From contig CAKVCR010000012.1 in assembly GCA_934725835.1 (NCBI GenBank), positions 1 to 20,948 of the forward strand: a stretch of DNA of 20,948 bases, written 5' to 3'. Positions 8,067 to 15,095 of this stretch are shown here, one piece after another; the first letter of the stretch is position 1; every line of letters begins with the position of its first letter. The stretch comes from an uncultured Odoribacter sp. GTDB lineage: Bacteria > Bacteroidota > Bacteroidia > Bacteroidales > Marinifilaceae. Under the pieces are notes generated by a model. It made no database searches. It saw nothing but the letters and a program-made list of their open reading frames with translations, and was not told the origin of the DNA. The position numbers and the translations under genes were made by a program.

Positions 8067-9215
8067 ATGAAATATTTATTTGTATTAATCTATTTGCTGT
8101 TTTTGGGAGGGAGTATTAATGCAATATCTCCCGGTAGTGCTAATTTTGAGGTTTATAAAACATTACTAGAAGGAAAGAGGATAGGGATTGTTGCAAATCA
8201 AACAGCTGTGGTCGGTGATAAGCATACGGTAGATTTTTTGCGAGAGAAAGGGATAGATGTCGTGCGTATTTTTTGTCCTGAGCATGGCTTTCGGGGTGAT
8301 GCTGACGCAGGGGAAGCGGTGGGTGATTATAAAGATAAAATGACAGGTCTTCCGGTTATTTCTTTGTATGGGAAAAAGAGAAAACCTTCAATTGAAGATT
8401 TAGAAGATTTGGATATTATAGTTTTTGATATGCAGGATGTAGGAGTACGTTTTTACACTTATCTTTCTACTCTTCATTATGTTATGGAAGCTTGTGCTGA
8501 AAATGAAGTCCCGTTAGTGGTAATGGATCGTCCAAATCCGAATGCTTTTTATGTAGATGGACCGGTATTAGAGATGAGGCATTCCTCATTTGTAGGAATG
8601 CATCCGGTGCCTATTGTTTATGGAATGACGATAGGAGAATATGCTCGAATGATTAATGGAGAAAAATGGTTGAAAAATGGAGTGAGTTGTAAATTGACAG
8701 TTATTCCTTGTTTGGGATGGACACGGGACATGATTTATAACTTGCCTTGTAAGCCATCTCCTAATTTGCCAGATAGTATTTCTGTGATGCTTTATCCTTC
8801 AACCTGTTTATTTGAAGGTACAGTAGTAAACGAGGGAAGAGGTACGTTGACACCTTTTCAAGTGTTTGGGCATCCTGATTTGAAAAATATGCCGTACAAG
8901 TTTATTCCCAGAAGTATTCCTAGTATGAGCAAATCTCCTAAATGTTTGGGATTGGAATGTTATGGAATGGATTTACGAAATCAATATGATGAAGTAAAAG
9001 AAGGAAAACATTTGCGCTTGGATTGGTTGTTGACAGCATATAAAAATTATGAAGGTAAGGATGCTTTTTTCTTGCCCTTTTTTGAGAAATTGGCAGGGAC
9101 GGGGCAATTGCGTAAAGATATTGAAGCGGGTAAGAGTGAGGCAGAGATTCGTTTTTCTTGGCAAACTCAATTGGAGATATTTAAGCGAATTCGGGCTAAA
9201 TATCTGATTTATTAA
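8067..9215 (+). CDS. namZ: NamZ-type exo-beta-N-acetylmuramidase (DUF1343)
   Basis: Releases terminal N-acetylmuramic acid from the non-reducing end of peptidoglycan fragments, according to work on the B. subtilis and Tannerella NamZ enzymes. The 382 residues start with a signal peptide (about 1-19, SINA), so the protein acts in the periplasm or outside. Conserved blocks are GKRIGIVANQTAVV, IFCPEHGFRGDADAGE (around the acidic residue thought to act in catalysis), FDMQDVGVRFYTYLSTLHYVM, VMDRPNPN, and in the second domain LYPSTCLFEGTVVNEGRGTLTPF. Length is normal for the family. Last gene of the lipoprotein operon, followed 27 nt later by a bidirectional terminator. MurNAc salvage genes are not in this window. 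The enzymatic call rests on family membership. Confidence 0.88.
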   Translation: MKYLFVLIYLLFLGGSINAISPGSANFEVYKTLLEGKRIGIVANQTAVVGDKHTVDFLREKGIDVVRIFCPEHGFRGDADAGEAVGDYKDKMTGLPVISLYGKKRKPSIEDLEDLDIIVFDMQDVGVRFYTYLSTLHYVMEACAENEVPLVVMDRPNPNAFYVDGPVLEMRHSSFVGMHPVPIVYGMTIGEYARMINGEKWLKNGVSCKLTVIPCLGWTRDMIYNLPCKPSPNLPDSISVMLYPSTCLFEGTVVNEGRGTLTPFQVFGHPDLKNMPYKFIPRSIPSMSKSPKCLGLECYGMDLRNQYDEVKEGKHLRLDWLLTAYKNYEGKDAFFLPFFEKLAGTGQLRKDIEAGKSEAEIRFSWQTQLEIFKRIRAKYLIY

Positions 9216-9242
9216 GGTATTATCTATAGCCATTCAGAAATA

Positions 9243-9272
9243 AACAAAGGGATGTGAAAGCATCCCTTTGTT
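9243..9272. terminator. Bidirectional terminator between convergent namZ and purM
   Basis: AACAAAGGGATG at 9243-9254 pairs perfectly with CATCCCTTTGTT at 9261-9272 around a 6-nt loop (12-bp stem). Placement between the two convergent stop codons fits termination from both sides; the T tails are short. Confidence 0.75.
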
Positions 9273-9306
9273 GTCTATATGTGATGTTACGAAGTAAACC
9301 CACGGT

Positions 9307-10485
9307 TCAGTATGTGAATTTCCCGAATTCGCTGAGTATCGTGAGCTTGTTTCCTTCTCCTTCGTCGTTGTCGTAACAACGTCCGATGATTTGTGCGTCA
9401 ATGTTGAAGCTTTTGGATATGGCAATAACATCTTCTGCTAAATCCTCATCAACATAAATTTCCATGCGATGCCCCATGTTAAACACTTTGTACATCTCTT
9501 CCCAGGGGGTCGCTGATTGTTCTTGTATCAGTTGGAATAATGGAGGAACAGGGAACATGTTGTCTTTGACAATATGCATGTTTTCCACAAAGTTCATCAC
9601 TTTGGTCTGAGCTCCGCCAGAGCAATGTATCATACCATGTATCTGTTTCCGATATATATCTAATATCTTTTTTATTACAGGAGCATACGTGCGAGTTGGT
9701 GATAATACTAATTTCCCTGCATTGACATCTGTCCCTTTTACTGCATCTGTCAGATGACAATTCCCCGCATAGATCAATTCTTCAGGAACATTGTTATCAT
9801 AACTTTCCGGGTATTTTTCTGCTAAGTATTTGGCAAATACATCATGGCGGGCAGAAGTCAGACCATTGGAGCCCATACCGCCATTGTATTCTGTTTCATA
9901 GCTAGCTTGTCCAAAGGATGCTAATCCTACGATAACATCTCCTGGACGAATATTTGCATTATCGATGACATCTTCGCGTTTCATGCGGCATGTTACAGTA
10001 GAATCAACGATGATGGTACGAACTAAATCGCCTACATCTGCAGTCTCGCCACCTGTCGAGTAGATGTTTACTCCCAATTTACGGTATTCTGCCAACAATT
10101 CCTCTGTCCCATTTATAATCGCAGCGATGACTTCTCCTGGAATTAGGTTTTTATTACGTCCGATAGTAGATGAGAGTAAGATATTGTCTACAGCACCAAC
10201 GCATAATAAGTCATCAATATTCATGATTAATGCGTCTTGGGCAATTCCTTTCCATACTGATAAGTCACCTGTTTCTTTCCAATATAGATATGCCAATGAT
10301 GATTTTGTGCCAGCACCATCAGCATGCATGATATTGCAATAATTCTCGTCTCCGCCCAAAAAGTCTGGGACAATTTTGCAGAATGCACGAGGGAATAATC
10401 CCTTATCAATGTTTTTTATAGCGTTGTGTACATCTTCTTTAGATGCTGATACGCCACGTTTGTTGTATCTTTCATCTTTTCTCAT
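9307..10485 (-). CDS. purM: Phosphoribosylformylglycinamidine cyclo-ligase (AIR synthase)
   Basis: Closes the imidazole ring of FGAM with ATP to give aminoimidazole ribotide, the fifth step of purine synthesis. The 392-residue protein is the Bacteroidota form of AIR synthase. The N-terminal MRKDERYNKRGVSASKEDVHNAI leads into NIMHADGAGTKSSLAYLYW, then DALIMNIDDLLCVGA, YSTGGETADVGDLVRTII, and the glycine-rich GLASFGQASYETEYNGGMGSNG. The C-terminal PurM-like half carries LSPTRTYAPVIKKIL, HCSGGAQTKV and VFNMGHRMEI. It is longer than the roughly 345-residue enterobacterial enzyme, as expected for this lineage. It appears to be transcribed alone or with the small upstream membrane gene. Its own -7 box lies at 10514-10521. 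Confidence 0.92.
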   Translation of the reverse strand: MRKDERYNKRGVSASKEDVHNAIKNIDKGLFPRAFCKIVPDFLGGDENYCNIMHADGAGTKSSLAYLYWKETGDLSVWKGIAQDALIMNIDDLLCVGAVDNILLSSTIGRNKNLIPGEVIAAIINGTEELLAEYRKLGVNIYSTGGETADVGDLVRTIIVDSTVTCRMKREDVIDNANIRPGDVIVGLASFGQASYETEYNGGMGSNGLTSARHDVFAKYLAEKYPESYDNNVPEELIYAGNCHLTDAVKGTDVNAGKLVLSPTRTYAPVIKKILDIYRKQIHGMIHCSGGAQTKVMNFVENMHIVKDNMFPVPPLFQLIQEQSATPWEEMYKVFNMGHRMEIYVDEDLAEDVIAISKSFNIDAQIIGRCYDNDEGEGNKLTILSEFGKFTY

Positions 10486-10513
10486 ACCTTGGTATTAAAA
10501 GTCTTTCATTGGG

Positions 10514-10521
10514 CAAAATTA
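10514..10521 (-). promoter_or_regulatory. Bacteroides-type -7 box for purM
   Basis: On the minus strand this reads TAATTTTG, an exact TAnnTTTG match, predicting a start near 10507 and a leader of about 22 nt before the purM ATG. No TTTG at the expected -33 distance. Confidence 0.55.
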
Positions 10522-10558
10522 CTGAAAATAATCGTAATAATCAGTTTTGTAAATAGAT

Positions 10559-10825
10559 TTATCGTCCAAAAGTACGCCTAAGCAAGAGATAAATCCGCCA
10601 CCACATGATTAGTAGCAGTCCGATGCTAATTAACATGCTGATACATCTATCGGTGTGTAGAAAATAGGAAATTGTAAAGGCAATTCCTTCTACTCCCTCC
10701 CATGGATTCATTGCAGCGATGGTGAAGCGGTCATTACTGGCAACTGCGCTCATGGACAGAGCAGAACAGGCAATTACTAAAAGAATAAATGAAATAATTA
10801 GGAAACAGATATTTATTTTTCTCAT
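10559..10825 (-). CDS. Small two-helix membrane protein, unknown function
   Basis: 88 residues with two hydrophobic helices (about 5-28 and 62-80) separated by a loop of about 33 residues that should face the periplasm by the positive-inside rule, since both ends are basic (MRKIN at the start, RRTFGR at the end). I do not recognise a family. Support for it being real: the ferritin terminator ends just upstream, a perfect -7 box sits right before it (10841-10848), and it fills the gap before purM. The predicted leader would be only about 9 nt, so a different transcript start is possible. It ends 73 bp before the purM start. Confidence 0.6.
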   Translation of the reverse strand: MRKINICFLIISFILLVIACSALSMSAVASNDRFTIAAMNPWEGVEGIAFTISYFLHTDRCISMLISIGLLLIMWWRIYLLLRRTFGR

Positions 10826-10840
10826 AGATTAAATTTTAGC

Positions 10841-10848
10841 CAAATATA
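10841..10848 (-). promoter_or_regulatory. Bacteroides-type -7 box for the 88-residue membrane protein
   Basis: TATATTTG on the minus strand matches TAnnTTTG exactly and lies 15 nt upstream of the ATG, between that gene and the ferritin terminator. The -33 site is not recognisable. Confidence 0.45.
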
Positions 10849-10851
10849 CAT

Positions 10852-10888
10852 GTAAAAAAAACTGTCCAGACTTTTACTAGACAGTTTT
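10852..10888 (-). terminator. Rho-independent terminator downstream of ferritin
   Basis: AAAACTGTC and GACAGTTTT (10858-10866 and 10880-10888) form a 9-bp perfect stem with a 13-nt loop. On the minus strand it is followed by a run of eight T. It lies 20 nt after the ferritin stop. Confidence 0.85.
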
Positions 10889-10908
10889 CTTTAAAATTAT
10901 ATTATTGA

Positions 10909-11391
10909 TTACTTTCTTGCACCTAATTGTGTATCAAGATAAAAAATAGCACCTTCACCGGCTTTCTGCAATCTGTCAACAATTCCTTGTGCAGTAGCTT
11001 CCTCTTCTACCTGCTCTTTTACAAAGTCCCACAAAAAATTTTGTGTTGCATTGTCTTTTTCTGCATGCGCAATTTCAATTAATCCGTCAATTAATTTGGA
11101 TACGTGGCATTCATGTTCGTATACGTGTCTGAATACTTCTAATGGACTCCCCCAACCGCTTGGAACAACATCAATTTTATCAACTTTTGCTATCCCTCCG
11201 CGTTGCATGATATAGCTTGCTATTGAGTAGGCATGTCCCATTTCTTCTTGAGACTGTTTTTTTAACCAATTTGCAAATCCGCTAAATCCTTCTCTTTCCA
11301 TATAGAAAGACATAGACAAGTATAGATTTGCAGACCATAATTCTGCTGTAATTTGGTCGTTTAGGACTTGCTGTAATTTTTCTGAGATCAT
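10909..11391 (-). CDS. ftnA: Ferritin (non-haem iron storage protein)
   Basis: Oxidises Fe(II) and stores it as a mineral core inside a 24-subunit cytosolic shell, also limiting oxidative damage. The 160-residue protein has all ferroxidase ligands at the positions used in E. coli FtnA: Glu17, Glu50, His53, Glu94 and Gln127 with Glu130, in the motifs TAEL, EEMGHAY, YEHECH and KEQVEEE. It has no haem or DNA-binding features, so a ferritin rather than a bacterioferritin or Dps. Length is typical. The gene is flanked on both sides by hairpin terminators, so it is probably a single-gene unit. No clear -7 box was found; TACAATTTG (complement of 11428-11436) is one base too long for the consensus. 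Confidence 0.95.
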   Translation of the reverse strand: MISEKLQQVLNDQITAELWSANLYLSMSFYMEREGFSGFANWLKKQSQEEMGHAYSIASYIMQRGGIAKVDKIDVVPSGWGSPLEVFRHVYEHECHVSKLIDGLIEIAHAEKDNATQNFLWDFVKEQVEEEATAQGIVDRLQKAGEGAIFYLDTQLGARK

Positions 11392-11433
11392 GACATTTAA
11401 AATTTAATCATTATACTTGTAATCTCACAAATT

Positions 11434-11466
11434 GTATGCCAAAACATTTTTGTCATTTTGGCATAC
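11434..11466 (-). terminator. Hairpin terminator downstream of yidC
   Basis: GTATGCCAAAA at 11434-11444 pairs perfectly with TTTTGGCATAC at 11456-11466 (11-bp stem, 11-nt loop). It lies 8 nt after the yidC stop on the minus strand. The tail after the stem is AATTTG, so the U-run is weak. Confidence 0.65.
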
Positions 11467-11474
11467 CAGAACAT

Positions 11475-13325
11475 TTATTTTCTTCCTTTTTGCTGTTCTC
11501 GCAATCTTCTTTGCTGCTCTTTTTGCATTTCTTCCAGACGCTGTTGAAATTTGGATTTTTTCACCGGTTTTGTTTTGGCAATCTCAATTTGCTTGAGCAA
11601 TTTCTGATCGTTTACAAATTTACGGATAATCCATGTCTGAAGAATAGTAATCAGTGTTGCAATGAAATAGTAATAGCTCAGTCCGGACGAGTAGCTGTTG
11701 AATATGAACAGGAACATGACAGGCATAATGTACATCATAGTCTGCATTCCTTTCATCTGGTCGTTCTGAGGTTGATTGCGATTGTTCATAATCATATAGA
11801 TAATATTGGTCGCAGTCATTAACAGACAGAAAAGACTCACGTGGTCTCCATAAAATGGGATAGTGAACGGCAGAGTTGCAATTGAATCATATGATGCAAG
11901 GTCTGTTGCCCACAAGAACCCTTGCTGTCGCAATTCAATCGCTCCTGGAAAGAAATAGAACAAGGCAATCAAAATAGGCATCTGTATCAACATTGGCAGA
12001 CAACCACCCATTGGATTGACTCCGGCTTGCCTGTATAGTTTCATGATTGCTTGTTGTTTCTCCATCGCTTTGTCTGCTGGATATTTTTTACTAATCTCAT
12101 CAACCTGTGGCTTCAATACGCGCATCCTAGCCTGAGACATATAAGATTTATAGGTCAATGGGAAGAGTATGATTTTGATAATCAAGGTTAGCAGCAGGAT
12201 GATTATACCATAGTTTAAAGTCGTGTTATTCTGTAAGAAATTGAAGATAGGAATAACAAAATATTTGTTAAACCAGGCAATCCATTTCCAACCCATGTTA
12301 ATAACATCCGGCAAATCAATATCACTACCGTATTCTTTCAATACATTATACGAGTTCGGTCCGAAGAAGAACTGCATATCATATCTCTCATTTGTTTTAC
12401 CACTGTAGGGTAGAGGAATTTCAGCGTACACATCCTTTAAATATTCTGTTCTTTGGCTATTCTTTGAAACCAATGTTATATCACTGAGTGGTGTTTTGGC
12501 AATAAGAATAGAGGAGAAAAACTGTTGTTTAAAATCAATCCACTGAACTTTTGTAGTCAGAGTTTCTTCCTCGTCTGATGTCAGAGACATGTGTTCAACA
12601 TCATCTTCAAAGAATTTGTAATATACACCGGTGTATCGTTTTTCAAAATCTTTACTCTTTTCTAACTGAGGCATGTTTACTCCCCAATTCAGAGTTAGGA
12701 AAGATGAATTTGAAGCGATTACATCTCCCATATTGTGAGTGATGATATTAAAATCCACCATGTAGCTATCAGGATTCAAAGTGTATTGATAATCAATATA
12801 CTTTGTGCTGTCAGCATACAAGCGCATCGTTAAGGTTTGTGCCTGTTCTTTTGCATACAGTGTTGTAGTTGTAGTGCTGGGTACAAATAGTAACTTTTCC
12901 GTGTTGATTTCTTGATTCTGTGCATAGAAATTCATGCCTAAGACAGTTTCCTTTTCCTTCCACAATACTAAAGGCAGAGAATCGTGGGTGCGGTATTCTT
13001 TCAAGTCTACAATCGTAATCCGTCCTCCACGAGTGCTGATATTCAGTTTTATTTTGTCGTTTTCCAACGTGTAAAGTTGTTCTGCAAGGCTGTCTTGCAT
13101 GAACACACTGTCATTTATAATGCCACTGGCATTCCCATGTGCAGCGGCTTCCATTTCTTGCTGCCGTTTTGCAGCAGCAATCTCCATCTTTTGTTGTTCA
13201 ACCCGGGCAATAGAGTCTTGTCTTTGCATTTCCCGCATCTGCTCTTCGCTAGGACGATTGAAGTAGGAAAATCCTATTAAAATTAGGAAAATGATAACAA
13301 GACCGATAATTGTATTTTTGTCCAT
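11475..13325 (-). CDS. yidC: Membrane protein insertase YidC
   Basis: Inserts and folds inner-membrane proteins, alone or with SecYEG. The 616 residues follow the Gram-negative layout: an N-terminal anchor helix (about 5-22), a Gln/Glu-rich linker (about 26-62), a large periplasmic beta-sandwich domain (about 85-330), then the conserved insertase core from about 350 with helices near 370-392, 445-460, 495-513, 527-545 and 550-570. Core signatures are FPLTYKSYMSQARMRVLKPQV, AGVNPMGGCLPMLIQMPILIALFYFF and SSGLSYYYFIATLITILQ. The C-terminus is a strongly basic tail (RRLREQQKGRK), a feature linked in other YidC proteins to ribosome contact. It starts 22 bp after pyrG, so the two are co-transcribed. 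Confidence 0.95.
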   Translation of the reverse strand: MDKNTIIGLVIIFLILIGFSYFNRPSEEQMREMQRQDSIARVEQQKMEIAAAKRQQEMEAAAHGNASGIINDSVFMQDSLAEQLYTLENDKIKLNISTRGGRITIVDLKEYRTHDSLPLVLWKEKETVLGMNFYAQNQEINTEKLLFVPSTTTTTLYAKEQAQTLTMRLYADSTKYIDYQYTLNPDSYMVDFNIITHNMGDVIASNSSFLTLNWGVNMPQLEKSKDFEKRYTGVYYKFFEDDVEHMSLTSDEEETLTTKVQWIDFKQQFFSSILIAKTPLSDITLVSKNSQRTEYLKDVYAEIPLPYSGKTNERYDMQFFFGPNSYNVLKEYGSDIDLPDVINMGWKWIAWFNKYFVIPIFNFLQNNTTLNYGIIILLLTLIIKIILFPLTYKSYMSQARMRVLKPQVDEISKKYPADKAMEKQQAIMKLYRQAGVNPMGGCLPMLIQMPILIALFYFFPGAIELRQQGFLWATDLASYDSIATLPFTIPFYGDHVSLFCLLMTATNIIYMIMNNRNQPQNDQMKGMQTMMYIMPVMFLFIFNSYSSGLSYYYFIATLITILQTWIIRKFVNDQKLLKQIEIAKTKPVKKSKFQQRLEEMQKEQQRRLREQQKGRK

Positions 13326-13347
13326 ATTTTAATAATTAGTATTCTAG

Positions 13348-14943
13348 TTATGATAAACACGCTTTGATAAATGCAACAAATAGTGGGTGGGGCTTTACGA
13401 CTGTGCTTTTATACTCCGGGTGGAATTGCACACCCACAAACCATTTGTGCGATGGGATTTCAACGATTTCTGTTAATCCACTTTCAGGGTTGATACCTGT
13501 TGTAATCATTCCGGCTTTTTCAAACTCTTCGCGATATTTGCTGTTGAATTCATACCGATGACGATGCCTTTCTTGAATTTCTTTCTGCCCATATGCCTCA
13601 AATGCTTTGGAGCCTTCCTTTAATTCACATTTATATGCACCTAAACGCATCGTGCCGCCTTTGTCTGTGACATCGTGTTGTGAAGCTATTAAGTCAATGA
13701 CCGGATATGCCGTTTTGGCAGCCATTTCTGTCGAATCTGCTCCTTCCATTTGCAATACATTGCGAGCAAATTCAATAACAGCCATTTGCATTCCCAAACA
13801 GATGCCTAAGAAAGGAATATTGTGCGTACGTGCATATTCGATGGCAATTAATTTCCCATTGATGCCGCGATGACCAAATCCAGGTGCAACAAGTATACCA
13901 TGCAAATCCTTTAGTTTGGCAGGAGCATTCCCTTCATTTAATTCTTCGCTATGAATCCATTCAATGTTTACCTTACAGTCATTAACAGCACCTGCGTGGA
14001 TAAAGGATTCGACTATTGATTTATATGCATCATGCAATTCAACGTATTTCCCCACAAGACCAATGCGTACTTCTTTGCTGTAATTTTTGAGTTTATAGAG
14101 GAATTTTTTCCAGTTATCCAAGTCTGGTTCACTATTCAGAGGCAAGCCTAATTGTTCCAATACAATCTCGTCTAACTTTTCTTCCCGCATTTTGATAGGC
14201 ACTTCGTAAATGGTGTCCACATCAATTGACTGCATAACGGCTTTGGGAGCAACGTTGCAGAATAGCGCAACTTTCCTGCGTATTTCAGCATTTAAATCAT
14301 GTTCTGTGCGCAATACGATAATATCCGGTTGTACTCCGATTTCAAGTAGGGCTTTTACTGAATGTTGGGTCGGTTTGGTCTTTAATTCTCCGGATGCATG
14401 TAAATAAGGCACTAACGTCAGGTGAATCAGTACAGACTTTTCTCCCAATTCCCATCTCAATTGGCGTACAGCTTCAATGAATGGCAATGATTCAATATCT
14501 CCGACAGTTCCTCCGATTTCTGTAATTACAACATCATATTCTCCTTTATTGCCCAGCAGTTTGATATTGCGTTTGATTTCATCGGTGATGTGAGGCACAA
14601 TCTGTACAGTCTTTCCAAGATAGTCGCCATGCCTTTCTTTTGTGATTACATTCTGATAAATACGTCCTGTTGTGATGTTGTTCGCCTGTGAAGTGGGACA
14701 GCCTGTAAAACGTTCGTAGTGGCCTAAATCAAGGTCGGTTTCTGCTCCATCATCTGTGACATAACACTCTCCGTGTTCATACGGATTCAATGTACCCGGG
14801 TCGATATTTATATAAGGATCCAGTTTTTGATTGGCAACTTTATAACCTCTTGCCTGTAATAATTTGGCAAGTGATGATGCGATAATCCCCTTCCCTAAAG
14901 AAGAAGCAACGCCTCCGGTGACGAATACATATTTTGTTGACAC
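13348..14943 (-). CDS. pyrG: CTP synthase
   Basis: Makes CTP from UTP, ATP and glutamine-derived ammonia. I chose GTG at 14943 (531 residues, starting MSTKYVFVTGGVASSLGKG) instead of the upstream ATG at 14973. CTP synthases begin at this point, and the -7 box at 14979-14986 puts the transcript start at about 14972, so the ATG would be at or outside the mRNA end. The synthetase domain (about 1-275) has the P-loop GGVASSLGKG, the magnesium-binding DDGAETDLDLGHYERF and TEIGGTVGDIESLPF. The class I glutamine amidotransferase domain (about 290-531) has APGFGHRG, the nucleophile Cys in GICLGMQ (Cys382) and the His-Glu pair in QFHPEY (His508, Glu510). Forms an operon with yidC. Confidence 0.95.
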   Translation of the reverse strand: MSTKYVFVTGGVASSLGKGIIASSLAKLLQARGYKVANQKLDPYINIDPGTLNPYEHGECYVTDDGAETDLDLGHYERFTGCPTSQANNITTGRIYQNVITKERHGDYLGKTVQIVPHITDEIKRNIKLLGNKGEYDVVITEIGGTVGDIESLPFIEAVRQLRWELGEKSVLIHLTLVPYLHASGELKTKPTQHSVKALLEIGVQPDIIVLRTEHDLNAEIRRKVALFCNVAPKAVMQSIDVDTIYEVPIKMREEKLDEIVLEQLGLPLNSEPDLDNWKKFLYKLKNYSKEVRIGLVGKYVELHDAYKSIVESFIHAGAVNDCKVNIEWIHSEELNEGNAPAKLKDLHGILVAPGFGHRGINGKLIAIEYARTHNIPFLGICLGMQMAVIEFARNVLQMEGADSTEMAAKTAYPVIDLIASQHDVTDKGGTMRLGAYKCELKEGSKAFEAYGQKEIQERHRHRYEFNSKYREEFEKAGMITTGINPESGLTEIVEIPSHKWFVGVQFHPEYKSTVVKPHPLFVAFIKACLS

Positions 14944-14978
14944 TGTATATTGATTTAGTGAGTGATTTATCAAAGTGA

Positions 14979-14986
14979 CAAAGGTA
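14979..14986 (-). promoter_or_regulatory. Bacteroides-type -7 box for pyrG-yidC
   Basis: TACCTTTG on the minus strand is an exact TAnnTTTG match, 35 nt before the GTG at 14943. Its -33 region falls inside the stem of the DUF349 gene terminator (15006-15050), so terminator and promoter overlap. No clear TTTG there. Confidence 0.6.
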
Positions 14987-15000
14987 AGAAATTACAATAA

Positions 15001-15050
15001 AAAGAAAAAGGTTAAAAGTAAAGATTTACACTTTTTGCTTTTAACCTTTT
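15001..15050 (-). terminator. Rho-independent terminator of the DUF349-repeat gene
   Basis: AAAAGGTTAAAAG (15006-15018) and CTTTTAACCTTTT (15038-15050) form a 13-bp perfect stem with a 19-nt loop. On the minus strand it is followed by a T-rich tail. It lies 45 nt after the stop. Confidence 0.8.
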
Positions 15051-15095
15051 AACTTTATGTCACAAACGAATGTTTGTTGTTCGTATCTGTGAGTC

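Noticed and set aside
11436..11822. 128-codon open frame on the plus strand
   Set aside because: Antisense to the yidC 3' end and its terminator; Phe/Leu/His-rich and without a domain, while YidC is clearly the real gene.
14944..14973. Upstream ATG start for pyrG giving 541 residues
   Set aside because: The ten added residues are outside the family alignment, and the -7 box predicts an mRNA that begins at about this ATG.
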